Part shown: piece by piece, positions 6,843 through 13,422 of the stretch
Position numbering within the stretch: position 1 is the stretch's first letter
How the letters are laid out: the number at the start of each line of letters is the position of its first letter
The notes under the pieces: model-generated
What the model saw: only the letters and a program-made list of their open reading frames with translations
Told to the model about the DNA's origin: nothing
Databases searched by the model: none
Translations under genes and position numbers: made by a program
NCBI GenBank assembly: GCA_028870815.1
Contig: JAGWOU010000019.1
Span: 1 to 13,422 of the forward strand
DNA: 13,422 bases
Direction: 5' to 3'
DNA from: Rhodospirillales bacterium
Lineage (GTDB): Bacteria; Pseudomonadota; Alphaproteobacteria; Acetobacterales; Acetobacteraceae

Positions 6843-8048
6843 ATGCCCGGCGCGGTGATTTTCCGTCGCGTCCTGCTTCTGGCTCCCTTGGCTCTGCCAC
6901 TTTCGGCACAGGCGCAGATTCTGGATGAACTGCTCCCCGGCACGGTTCCGGGTTATGCGCAGCACACCTCCTGGCTTGCGGCGCGGCGAGAGAATGCGCC
7001 CGGCGCCACGGGCTGGCGGCTTGGTGGGCTGGATCTCGCCCCTGGCCTTGTCGCGCGTGCAGGCTATGATTCTGCCCCCAATGGCAGCGCAGGCTCCTCG
7101 GTTGTGGGTGTCACACCCAGCCTTCTGCTTAGCGACCCGGTGGCCGGATTCGGCGCCTATGCCGAAATGGACGCGAATACCTACCCGCAAAACACCGCGC
7201 AGAACGTTACCAGCACCGCGCTGGCGGCGGGGGAGCGCGCAGAATTGCCTAGAGAAACGCTCACGCTTTCCGGTGCTTTTCTTAAATCGGCGGAGAGCAG
7301 CTTCGCGCTCAGTTCCTTCGCCATCGTCAAGCCAATCGCCTTCACCCTGAAAGACATCCGCGCGCGTGACGACATCACCGCGGGTTGCCTCACGGTTTCG
7401 CCGCGTCTTTCCACCAGCTTTTACAATTTCCCGGCTTATCCCTCGCAAAACCGGCGGGATCTGCGGGGCAGCCTGCACCTGCATTACAGCAATGGTGCGC
7501 CGCTTTCCTACGTGGCTGAGTTGCGCGCCGGAAGCAGCACGGGCGCGGACGTTATTCAAGACGCCAATAATTACGCCGCCCTGGCGGGTTTGCAGGACAA
7601 GGCAGATGGTCTCTGGACAATCTCCGCCCTGGCCGGCGGCGCCTGGCGCACGCCGCGCGTGGGGCAGGGGCTTGCCGCACCGGTTCTGGAGGCGCGGCTC
7701 GACTGGTCGCCAGACAGGCTGGACGAGTTGTGGTTCAACCTTGCCCGCGAGATCGACGACCCGGACCGGCTGAGTGCGACGCCCTACACGCTCACGGAGG
7801 CGAAGCTCACCTTCCTACGGATGGGGTTGGGCGATGTCAGTTTCAAAGCCACGGCGGAGGCGTCCAACGCCGCTTATCTGCATGCCCCACTGCGCGAGAC
7901 ATTGTTTACAGGCAGCACCGAGGTGATATGGCAGATGAGCCCGACGCTGTCGCTGAACGGGCGCTATATGTTCAACGACCGGCAATCGAACCAACTTGGC
8001 GCGGCCAATGAGCACGTGCTGACCATTGGGATCAGTTGGTCCCCGTGA
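6843..8048 (+). CDS. Outer-membrane beta-barrel protein of a polysaccharide locus
   Basis: The 401-residue protein has a clear signal peptide (RR at 8-9, hydrophobic core 10-20, cleavage likely after SAQA at residue 24), so it is exported. The mature part is rich in alternating polar and hydrophobic stretches with aromatic residues, as in an outer-membrane barrel, and ends in a strand-like LTIGISWSP. It resembles the putative beta-barrel porin-2 family (BBP2_2 type) often found beside exopolysaccharide genes in alphaproteobacteria, where it may help secretion or anchoring. It shows no Wza-type polysaccharide-export domain and no lipobox. The start ATG 6843 follows AAAGGTGAT. The end overlaps the next gene, which suggests shared expression with the glycosyltransferase. 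The family assignment rests on overall pattern, not on a single motif. Confidence 0.72.
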   Translation: MPGAVIFRRVLLLAPLALPLSAQAQILDELLPGTVPGYAQHTSWLAARRENAPGATGWRLGGLDLAPGLVARAGYDSAPNGSAGSSVVGVTPSLLLSDPVAGFGAYAEMDANTYPQNTAQNVTSTALAAGERAELPRETLTLSGAFLKSAESSFALSSFAIVKPIAFTLKDIRARDDITAGCLTVSPRLSTSFYNFPAYPSQNRRDLRGSLHLHYSNGAPLSYVAELRAGSSTGADVIQDANNYAALAGLQDKADGLWTISALAGGAWRTPRVGQGLAAPVLEARLDWSPDRLDELWFNLAREIDDPDRLSATPYTLTEAKLTFLRMGLGDVSFKATAEASNAAYLHAPLRETLFTGSTEVIWQMSPTLSLNGRYMFNDRQSNQLGAANEHVLTIGISWSP

Positions 8049-8773
8049 AGTTCCTGGGCCTATCCTTCAGCGAATTATCTCTGGCGCAGACACGTGATGC
8101 GTTTCTCGCCCGCCCTGGCGGCGCGGAGTTTGCCTATGTCGTTACCCCGAATGCTGACCACCTGGAGCGGTTGCGGTGCAATCCGGCGCTAAAACCAGCG
8201 TATGAAAGCGCGCTGCTAAGGCTGTTCGATTCGCGGTTTCTGGCGCATTGTGCGCGCGCGTTAGGGCAAAAAGCCCCGCCCGTGGTGACCGGCGCAGACC
8301 TCACCGCCGCGCTGCTGCCGGCCTTGGCGGGAGATCGCGTGGCCGTGGTTGGCATGCAAGACGCGGCCTTCGCCGCGTTGCGGGTGCGTTTTCCCGCTGT
8401 TCACTTCATCCGGCATAACCCGCCGATGGACCTGCTGGACAAGCCTGGAGCTTTTGCCGAGGCCGTGCATTTTGTGGCGCACGCGCAGGCCCGGTTCGTG
8501 TTTTTGGCGCTTGGCTCGCCCGTGCAGGAATTACTGGCGCAGGAGGTTATGCGCCAGGGCAGGGCAGTGGGGCTTGGGTTGTGCATCGGCGCCGCCATGG
8601 AATTCGCGGCCGGAACCCGCCGCCGCGCGCCTGGCTGGCTGCGGCGTGCCGGTCTGGAATGGCTGCACCGGCTATGCGGGGAGCCCCGCCGCCTTGGCCC
8701 CCGTTATTTACTTCATGCGCCGCGTATTCTGGTTTTATTGCTGGCTGAGGCCATTGGTTTTCGGGCAGGATAG
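8045..8773 (+). CDS. WecG/TagA/CpsF family glycosyltransferase (GT26)
   Basis: The 242-residue protein belongs to the GT26 family, which adds a sugar to a polyprenyl-diphosphate-linked intermediate at the inner membrane; GumM of xanthan synthesis and WecG are relatives. Visible family marks are TPNADHL (Thr34-Leu40), an Asp in LFDSR (Asp62), and ALGSPVQE with Gln161. These correspond to the conserved Thr, Asp and Gln of TagA. GAAMEFAAGTRRRAPGWLRR followed by LEWLHRL and EPRRLGPRYL is the typical C-terminal end. I prefer GTG 8045, which overlaps the barrel stop as GTGA, suggesting translational coupling; the in-frame TTG 8036 would add three residues. The C-terminal tail is hydrophobic and basic and may bind the membrane. 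The donor sugar cannot be read from the sequence. It is probably the last gene of the exopolysaccharide group. Confidence 0.88.
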   Translation: MKFLGLSFSELSLAQTRDAFLARPGGAEFAYVVTPNADHLERLRCNPALKPAYESALLRLFDSRFLAHCARALGQKAPPVVTGADLTAALLPALAGDRVAVVGMQDAAFAALRVRFPAVHFIRHNPPMDLLDKPGAFAEAVHFVAHAQARFVFLALGSPVQELLAQEVMRQGRAVGLGLCIGAAMEFAAGTRRRAPGWLRRAGLEWLHRLCGEPRRLGPRYLLHAPRILVLLLAEAIGFRAG

Positions 8774-8781
8774 GCCACAAT
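8754..8781 (+). promoter_or_regulatory. Possible promoter for the small ORF and fumC
   Basis: TTGGTT (8754-8759) and CACAAT (8776-8781) are 16 bp apart and resemble -35 and -10 boxes. They overlap the end of the glycosyltransferase gene and precede the small ORF at 8822 by about 40 nt. A separate promoter is reasonable because fumC is a housekeeping gene unrelated to the polysaccharide group. The match is only moderate. Confidence 0.28.
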
Positions 8782-8821
8782 AAAGGAACAGGGGTTTCGC
8801 GCCCCAGCATGGAGACAGGAT

Positions 8822-9106
8822 TTGGATTTTGTGGCTCCTGAACGCCGCCGCGCCAGCGAGGATTCCCTCTGGGCCGTGGTGGCCGTTATTGGCCGTGTCA
8901 TCCGCATCGCGGAGGTTTTCCCCAACCGGGCATTGGCGTTGAAGGACCAGGCGTGGCGCGAAGCCCAGGTGCGCGCCTACGCGAACTTCCTTGAAAGAAC
9001 CGAGCAGCCAGCCCCACGTTACATGATAAGGCCGATCCGCCGCACGGATTTGCCTCGGCGGTGGAAACCTCTACCGGCACTTGGGTTTTTGCACGGGAAT
9101 TGGTGA
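8822..9106 (+). CDS. Unknown 94-residue protein coupled to fumC
   Basis: I do not recognise this protein. It is basic overall, with a hydrophobic/amphipathic helix LWAVVAVIGRVIRIAEVF near residues 17-34, a helical middle (ALALKDQAWREAQVRAYANF) and an Arg/Pro-rich C-terminal part (IRPIRRTDLPRRWKPLPALG). No signal peptide, cysteine or known catalytic motif is seen. The TTG start at 8822 lies 7 nt after GGAG (8811-8814); GTG 8831, 10 nt after AGGA (8817-8820), is an equally possible start and would shorten it by three residues. The main support for a real gene is position: it fills the gap between the glycosyltransferase and fumC, and its TGA shares a base with the fumC ATG (TGATG, 9104-9108), the pattern of translational coupling. 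A role linked to fumarase or to co-expression with it is a guess only. Confidence 0.6.
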   Translation: MDFVAPERRRASEDSLWAVVAVIGRVIRIAEVFPNRALALKDQAWREAQVRAYANFLERTEQPAPRYMIRPIRRTDLPRRWKPLPALGFLHGNW

Positions 9107-10509
9107 TGGCAGACAAACGCATCGAGCATGACGCGCTGGGCGATGTAGAGGTTCCGGCCCACCGGCTATGGGGCGCGCAGACAGAACGCAGCTTGGAGAA
9201 TTTCCGCATCGGGCGGGCGCGCTATGTGTGGGGCAGGGATGTGGTGCGGGGCTTTGGTGTTTTAAAAAAAGCCTGCGCGCTGGCCAACCAGGCGCTCGGG
9301 CAGTTGCCTGAGGAAAAGGCCCGGCTCATCGTCGCCGCGGCGCAGGAGGTGATCGACGGCAAATGGGACGATGAATTTCCGCTGGTGGTGTTCCAAACCG
9401 GCTCCGGCACACAGAGCAACATGAATGCCAACGAGGTGATTTCCAACCGCGCCATTCAGATGGCGGGCGGCGTTGTCGGCAGCAAAAAACCCATCAACCC
9501 GAATGACGATGTGAATCACAGCCAATCCTCCAACGATACCTTCCCCACGGTCATGCACATCGCGGCGGTGGAGGTAGCGGCGGGCCGACTGCTTCCGGTG
9601 GTGGAACAGCTGGCGGAGATATTCAAGGCCAAGAGCCTGGCCTACGGCGATGTGGTGATGACCGGGCGCACCCACTTGCAGGACGCCACGCCGGTGACGC
9701 TGGGGCAGGTGATCTCCGGTTGGCACGCCCAGCTTGAACAGGCGGCAGCCCTTATCAATTCCTCGCTGGAGGGACTTTATGAGCTGGCCATCGGCGGCAC
9801 AGCCGTCGGCACGGGGCTGAACGCGCACCCGAATTTCGGCGCCACCACCGCCGCCTTCGTGGCCGAGGAAACCGGCTATCCCTTCGTCTCGGCACCGAAT
9901 AAATTTGCCGCCCTGTCTGCGCATGACGCGCTGGTGGCGGCTTCCGGCGCGTTGCGCGTGCTGGCCGGGGCGGCCATGAAAATTGCCAATGACGTGCGCT
10001 GGTACGCCTCCGGTCCGCGCACGGGCATCGGAGAGTTGCTGATCCCGGAGAACGAACCCGGCTCCTCCATCATGCCCGGCAAGATCAACCCCACCCAGTG
10101 CGAGGCGCTGACCATGGTGGCCGTGCAGGTGTTCGGCAACGACCATGCAGTGGCCTTTGGCGGCTCCCAGGGCAATTTCCAGCTCAACGTGTTCAAGCCA
10201 GTAATGCTGAGCAATTACCTGGATTCAGCCCATATCCTGGCCGATGCGCTGGATAGTTTCCGTATCCATTGCGCCGAGGGCATTGAGCCCGCTTTGGGCA
10301 AGATCGAGGAAAATCTGGCCAGCAATCTGATGCTCGTCACGGCGCTGAATCCGCATATCGGCTACTCCAAATCCGCCGAGATCGCCTTGAAGGCGCATCG
10401 TGAGGGGTTAACCCTGCGCGAAGCCGCCCTTGCAAGCGGCGCGCTGACGGAAGCGCAGTTTGACGAATGGGTTGATGCCAAGGCCATGACCGCGCCGCTG
10501 GTGGTTTAG
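9106..10509 (+). CDS. fumC: Class II fumarate hydratase
   Basis: This cytoplasmic, iron-independent homotetrameric enzyme converts fumarate to L-malate in the TCA cycle. The 467 residues match the class II family. Visible signatures are GSGTQSNMNANEV near the substrate site, NDDVNHSQSSNDTFPT, the active-site His in GRTHLQDATPVTLGQ (His190), and the fumarase/aspartase signature GSSIMPGKINP at 319-329, which carries the catalytic serine loop. The combination of GRTHLQDATP and the full-length SGALTEAQFDEWV end fits fumarase rather than aspartase or argininosuccinate lyase. The chosen start is ATG 9106 (MADKRIEHDALG), preceded by GGGA (9095-9098) and sharing a base with the upstream stop; the open frame from GTG 9061 adds residues unlike the family. 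It is followed by map after 71 bp. Confidence 0.96.
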   Translation: MADKRIEHDALGDVEVPAHRLWGAQTERSLENFRIGRARYVWGRDVVRGFGVLKKACALANQALGQLPEEKARLIVAAAQEVIDGKWDDEFPLVVFQTGSGTQSNMNANEVISNRAIQMAGGVVGSKKPINPNDDVNHSQSSNDTFPTVMHIAAVEVAAGRLLPVVEQLAEIFKAKSLAYGDVVMTGRTHLQDATPVTLGQVISGWHAQLEQAAALINSSLEGLYELAIGGTAVGTGLNAHPNFGATTAAFVAEETGYPFVSAPNKFAALSAHDALVAASGALRVLAGAAMKIANDVRWYASGPRTGIGELLIPENEPGSSIMPGKINPTQCEALTMVAVQVFGNDHAVAFGGSQGNFQLNVFKPVMLSNYLDSAHILADALDSFRIHCAEGIEPALGKIEENLASNLMLVTALNPHIGYSKSAEIALKAHREGLTLREAALASGALTEAQFDEWVDAKAMTAPLVV

Positions 10510-10519
10510 CTGCCCGGCT

Positions 10520-10549
10520 TTGCGGCCCGGCTTTCGATCGTGTTATGCT
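10520..10549 (+). promoter_or_regulatory. Possible promoter for map
   Basis: TTGCGG (10520-10525) and TATGCT (10544-10549) are 18 bp apart, and TG one base before the latter (10541-10542) makes an extended -10. The pair sits in the 71-bp fumC-map gap, about 30 nt before the chosen ATG. Two copies of GCCCGGCTTT (10512-10521, 10525-10534) overlap the -35 area. The match is moderate. Confidence 0.32.
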
Positions 10550-10580
10550 TCGTGCTCTGACAGCGTTGAGGAAAATGCAG

Positions 10581-11381
10581 ATGGATGGCGGTGCCGATTC
10601 TCGCCGGATCGTTATTTACAAGCCGGAAGACTTCGCGCCCATGCGCGCGGCGGGGCGCCTGGCGGCTGAAACGCTGGACATGATCGCCGAGCATGTGAAG
10701 CCTGGCGTGACCACGGAGCGGCTGAACCAACTGTGCCATGATTTCATCACCGCGCATGGCGCCGTGCCATCGCCGCTGAATTATCGCGGTTTCCCGAAAT
10801 CCATCTGCACATCCATCAACCACGTTGTGTGCCATGGTATTCCGGGTGACCGGAAGCTGCTGGACGGTGACGTGCTGAATATCGACGTGACCGTGACACT
10901 GAACGGCTGGTTTGGTGATTCCAGCCGCATGTATGTGGCAGGCACCGCCAATACCCGTGCGCGGCGGCTTATCGAGGTGACATATGAGGCTTTGATGCAC
11001 GGCATCGCCGCTGTGAAGCCAGGGGCAACCTTTGGCGATATCGGTTATGTCATCCAGCAATATGTCGAAGCCCAGCGTTTTTCCGTGGTGCGGGATTTCT
11101 GCGGCCACGGCATCGGGCAGCGCTTCCACGAGCCGCCCAATGTGCTGCATTTCGGCCGTCGCGGCGAGGGCGCGGTGCTGAAACCCGGTATGTTCTTTAC
11201 CATCGAGCCGATGGTGAACGCAGGCAAGCCGGATGTGAAAGTGCTGGAAGACGGATGGACGGCGGTTACCCGCGACCGCTCACTTTCCGCCCAGTTCGAG
11301 CATATGATCGGGGTAACAGAAACGGGCGCGGAGATTTTCACAATCTCGCCCAAGGGCTACACCCAGCCGCCTTACGAGTAG
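10581..11381 (+). CDS. map: Methionine aminopeptidase, type I
   Basis: This essential cytoplasmic metalloprotease removes the N-terminal methionine from new proteins. With ATG 10581 the protein has 266 residues, the usual type I size. All metal ligands are visible: Asp102 (NIDVTV), Asp113 (GDSSRMY), His176 (GHGIGQRFHEPP), Glu209 (TIEPM) and Glu240 (QFEHM), with the substrate-site His85 in VVCHGIP. The spacing of the five ligands (11, 63, 33, 31) equals that of the E. coli enzyme. I chose ATG 10581 because GAGG (10568-10571) lies 9 nt upstream; ATG 10575 is too close to it, and ATG 10545 has no ribosome-binding site and would add 12 residues. There is no N-terminal zinc-finger extension. A terminator follows directly, so map probably ends its transcript. 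Confidence 0.96.
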   Translation: MDGGADSRRIVIYKPEDFAPMRAAGRLAAETLDMIAEHVKPGVTTERLNQLCHDFITAHGAVPSPLNYRGFPKSICTSINHVVCHGIPGDRKLLDGDVLNIDVTVTLNGWFGDSSRMYVAGTANTRARRLIEVTYEALMHGIAAVKPGATFGDIGYVIQQYVEAQRFSVVRDFCGHGIGQRFHEPPNVLHFGRRGEGAVLKPGMFFTIEPMVNAGKPDVKVLEDGWTAVTRDRSLSAQFEHMIGVTETGAEIFTISPKGYTQPPYE

Positions 11382-11398
11382 GTTTGGCGGCTAACAGC

Positions 11399-11430
11399 GC
11401 GGCTGCACCTTTCCGGCGCAGCCGCATTTT
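11399..11430 (+). terminator. Intrinsic terminator after map
   Basis: GCGGCTGC (11399-11406) pairs perfectly with GCAGCCGC (11418-11425) around an 11-nt loop, followed by ATTTT (11426-11430). It lies 17 nt after the map stop and just before the end of the opposing hpf gene. The T-run is on the plus side, so it fits best as the map terminator. Read on the minus strand the same stem follows the hpf stop but has no T-run after it, so it may only slow transcription there. Confidence 0.75.
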
Positions 11431-11435
11431 GTCGC

Positions 11436-12044
11436 TCAGGCTTTGGGGTCGATCCAGCCCACATGTCCGTCGGGCCGGCGGTAGATCACGTTCAGCCCGC
11501 CGGTTTTCGAGTTGCGAAACATCATCAGGGGCTGGAACGCCAGATCCATCTTCATGACCGCGTCGCGCACGCTCAATGTCTCGATCGCGGTGGTGTCCTC
11601 CGCGACGATGGTAGCGTGCAGCTCATACGACAGTTCGTCCATTCCCTTTGCGTGGCCGTTAGCGGGGGCTTCTTCATCCTCCTCAAATTCCGGGGTCGGC
11701 GCCAGCACATAGGCCCGGGCCATCTCTGGTTTGATCTTGTTCAGGTCGCGTTGATGCGCGGAAACGCGCCGGCGGTAGCGGCGCAGCCGCTTGGCGATAT
11801 GCTCCGCCGCATCCTCAAATGCCGCGCGGGCATCCGCCGCCTCACCCTCGCCGCGCACGGTTATGCCGCGCCCGGCGTGCAAGTTGATGTCGCAGGTGAA
11901 AAAACTCCGCGCGCGGCTGAAGGTGACCTGCGCTTCCAGGGCATGGTCGAAATATTTTGCTGTGATGGTGCCCAATTGCTTGTCTACGTGAACGCGCAGG
12001 GCGTCGGAGAGTTCAACTTGCTTACCAGAGACCGTTAGTTGCAT
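11436..12044 (-). CDS. hpf: Ribosome hibernation promoting factor, long form
   Basis: This protein binds the 30S decoding region and drives pairing of idle ribosomes into 100S dimers in stationary phase or stress. The 202 residues are the long form: an N-terminal S30AE (ribosome-binding) domain at about 1-100 (starting MQLTVSGKQVELSDALRVHV, with basic helix HIAKRLRRYRRRV), an acidic linker (EFEEDEEAP), and the C-terminal dimerisation domain at about 140-200 (LSVRDAVMKMDLAFQPLMMF and VIYRRPDGHVGWIDP). It starts at ATG 12044 with GGGAG (12051-12055) 6 nt upstream. It lies 67 bp downstream of rpoN in the same direction, the common proteobacterial rpoN-hpf pairing. It is convergent with map, so ptsN does not follow here as it often does elsewhere. 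Confidence 0.95.
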   Translation of the reverse strand: MQLTVSGKQVELSDALRVHVDKQLGTITAKYFDHALEAQVTFSRARSFFTCDINLHAGRGITVRGEGEAADARAAFEDAAEHIAKRLRRYRRRVSAHQRDLNKIKPEMARAYVLAPTPEFEEDEEAPANGHAKGMDELSYELHATIVAEDTTAIETLSVRDAVMKMDLAFQPLMMFRNSKTGGLNVIYRRPDGHVGWIDPKA

Positions 12045-12083
12045 GGCCTTCTCCCGAACAAACCGGCTCGTAATCTTGGTTTC

Positions 12084-12097
12084 GCAAAGCCTACTCC
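12084..12097 (-). promoter_or_regulatory. Sigma-54-like -24/-12 element before hpf
   Basis: Read on the minus strand, GG (12097-12096) and GC (12085-12084) are separated by exactly 10 bases, and the -12 part reads TTTGC, as in sigma-54 promoters. The -24 part matches only in the GG. The expected start would be near 12072, leaving a leader of about 28 nt before the hpf ATG. It is a partial match to a short consensus, so the call is tentative. Confidence 0.28.
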
Positions 12098-12111
12098 TTC
12101 CTTAAGCCTTG

Positions 12112-13422
12112 CTATGCGGGCATTTTCTCCCGCCTGCGCTGCGCCGAGCCGGGAATGCGCAGCGCTTCTCTGTATTTGGCCACGGTCCGCCGTGCTATGT
12201 CTATGCCTTCTTTCTGTAATGTGGCGGCTACAGCGTCATCCGACAAAATATTTTTCGGATTTTCAGCGCCGATGATCTGCGCGACGCGGTGGCGGACGGT
12301 TTCAGCCGAATGTGTTTCGCCATTCGCTCCCGCGAGGGCGGTGGTGAAGAAGAATTTCAGCTCGAAAATCCCTCGTGGCGTGGCAATGGATTTGTTGGAG
12401 GTCACACGGCTGACCGTGCTTTCGTGCAACTCCACCTCGGCGGCGATGTCGCGCAAGGTCAAGGGCCGCAAATGCGAGATGCCATGGCGGAAAAACCCGT
12501 CCTGCCGGCGCACGATCTCAGCCGAAACCCGCAAAATGGTCTGCGCGCGGGACTCCAGGGCCTTCACTAGCCAGTTCGCGCCTTGAAGCTGCTCGGAAAG
12601 AAAGCTTTTAGTTTCCTTGTTGGCCGAGGCCGCCATCCGGGCATGAAACCCGCGCCGGATGAGCAGGCGCGGCATGGTCTCGGGGTTGATCTCCAGCAGC
12701 CAGTCCACAGCGCCATCTTCCGTTACCGGGGTTGGCCGCATCAGCACGTCCGGGATGAGCGGGCGCAGTGGCTCGGAATCGAATTTTGCCCCCGGTTTGG
12801 GGTCAAGCCGTTTCAGCTCCGCCACCATGTCGGCCAGGTCCGCCGCGTCTACCCCGCAAATACCCAACAGGGCGCGCATGTCACGCCGGGCGAGCAGATC
12901 CAGGTTGTCCAGCAGCGCCTGCATCGCCGGGTCCAGCCGATTCTGCTCCGCCAGCTGCACTGCAAGGCATTCGGCCAGGCTGGTGGCAAACACGCCTGGC
13001 GGGTCGAACCGCATCATGATGCCCCGCACGGCCTCGAAACGGGAAAGCTCGACGCCAAGGGCCAATGCCATTGCCTCTGGTCTGTCACCCAGCCGTCCGG
13101 ATGGCTCAAGTGTCACGATCATTGCCTTGGCGATCAGCAAATCCTCGCGCGCCGAAAAAGCCAGACGCGCTTGCTGTTCGAGGTGCTCGCGCAAACAGGG
13201 CCGTTCCGTTTCCAGCGATTCCAGCGCGTTCCAGTCATCCCCCTCTCCAGAAAACCCGGAAGGGCCATAGCCGTCGGCATTCGTTCCAGCGTCGTATACA
13301 TTGCTGGCGTCAAGATCGAGTGGCGTCGTCGTGGAATCCGGCAACATTCCCGCTGCCGCCAATGTTGCCGGCTCCTCCGGTATCTCGGTACGCGCCTCTA
13401 TCGCGGTTACGGTTTCACCTCC
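12112..13422 (-). CDS. rpoN: RNA polymerase sigma-54 factor, N-terminus cut by window edge
   Basis: Sigma-54 directs core RNA polymerase to -24/-12 promoters that need an ATP-driven activator. The frame is open to position 13422, so 436 residues are visible and the glutamine-rich region I lies outside. Visible parts are the acidic region II (EIPEEP through SGEGDDWNALESLETE), the core-binding domain (from about LAFSAREDLLIAKAMIVTLE), the helix-turn-helix TLRDIAAEVELHESTVSRVT followed by SNKSIATPRGIFELKFFFT, and the C-terminal RpoN box ARRTVAKYREALRIP, which reads the -24 element. The tail ends RRREKMPA. The in-frame TTG at 13362 is not the start: the protein continues upstream as GGETVTAIEARTEIPEEPAT. 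hpf follows after 67 bp. Confidence 0.96.
   Translation of the reverse strand, partial: GGETVTAIEARTEIPEEPATLAAAGMLPDSTTTPLDLDASNVYDAGTNADGYGPSGFSGEGDDWNALESLETERPCLREHLEQQARLAFSAREDLLIAKAMIVTLEPSGRLGDRPEAMALALGVELSRFEAVRGIMMRFDPPGVFATSLAECLAVQLAEQNRLDPAMQALLDNLDLLARRDMRALLGICGVDAADLADMVAELKRLDPKPGAKFDSEPLRPLIPDVLMRPTPVTEDGAVDWLLEINPETMPRLLIRRGFHARMAASANKETKSFLSEQLQGANWLVKALESRAQTILRVSAEIVRRQDGFFRHGISHLRPLTLRDIAAEVELHESTVSRVTSNKSIATPRGIFELKFFFTTALAGANGETHSAETVRHRVAQIIGAENPKNILSDDAVAATLQKEGIDIARRTVAKYREALRIPGSAQRRREKMPA

Noticed and set aside
6801..7559. Minus-strand open frame of 252 codons
   Set aside because: It is antisense to the barrel gene, runs through the AT-rich divergent promoter gap, and shows no domain.
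8809..8841. Ten-residue frame (METGFGFCGS) overlapping the start of the small ORF
   Set aside because: It is very short and has no well-spaced ribosome-binding site; a leader-peptide role cannot be supported from sequence alone.
9262..10146. Minus-strand open frame of 294 codons
   Set aside because: It is antisense to fumC, His/Gly/Arg-rich, and arises from the codon bias of fumC.
10545..10580. N-terminal extension of map from ATG 10545
   Set aside because: No ribosome-binding site precedes it, and GAGG at 10568 is placed correctly for ATG 10581.
10506..11150. Minus-strand open frame of 214 codons
   Set aside because: It is antisense to map, which has every catalytic residue; the frame has no family resemblance.
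12659..13270. Plus-strand open frame of 203 codons
   Set aside because: It is antisense to rpoN, Ser/Arg-rich low-complexity sequence.
13360..13362. TTG as start of rpoN
   Set aside because: The same frame continues without stop to the window edge and the protein would lack the activator-interacting region I, so the gene is cut by the edge.

Overview
The window reads as high-GC chromosomal DNA of an alphaproteobacterium, most probably in or near the Acetobacteraceae (Rhodospirillales side). The evidence is the alphaproteobacterial style of GluRS, RpoN and long HPF, a divergent gltX/comEC pair, and a ComEC whose C-terminal domain is not a zinc hydrolase. The taxon is an inference from protein style; no rRNA is present. 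I see no tRNA, CRISPR array, insertion sequence or complete mobile element. Genes are tightly packed, and no gene-free stretch exceeds about 160 bases.

Layout. (1) 1-115, minus: the possible start of an unrecognised ORF with lower GC at third codon positions, running off the left edge. (2) 166-1560, minus: gltX, divergent from (3) 1639-3642, plus: comEC, which starts at TTG with its ribosome-binding site inside a perfect 7-bp hairpin. (4) 3680-8773: a small exopolysaccharide group. It holds a Wzc/ExoP-type copolymerase fused to a tyrosine autokinase (plus), a membrane O-acyltransferase on the minus strand whose end overlaps the copolymerase end by 11 bp, an outer-membrane beta-barrel protein (plus), and a WecG/TagA/CpsF glycosyltransferase (plus) overlapping the barrel gene. 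(5) 8822-10509, plus: a 94-residue unknown protein whose stop overlaps the start of fumC (TGATG). (6) 10581-11381, plus: map, closed by a clear hairpin terminator. (7) 11436-13422, minus: hpf (long form) and upstream rpoN, which is cut by the right edge.

How it fits together. gltX, map, hpf, rpoN and fumC are core genes for translation, ribosome hibernation, transcription and the TCA cycle. The accessory part is the polysaccharide group. The tyrosine autokinase/copolymerase would control chain length and export at the inner membrane, the barrel would act in the outer membrane, WecG would add a sugar to a lipid-linked intermediate, and the acyltransferase would decorate the sugar. The priming transferase, Wzx flippase, Wzy polymerase and Wza channel are not in the window, so the group must depend on genes elsewhere.

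I did not find a clearly new defence or mobile system. The points most worth a second look are the hairpin over the comEC ribosome-binding site, the four-cysteine C-terminus of ComEC, the unknown protein coupled to fumC, the composition of the polysaccharide group, and a sigma-54-like element between rpoN and hpf.
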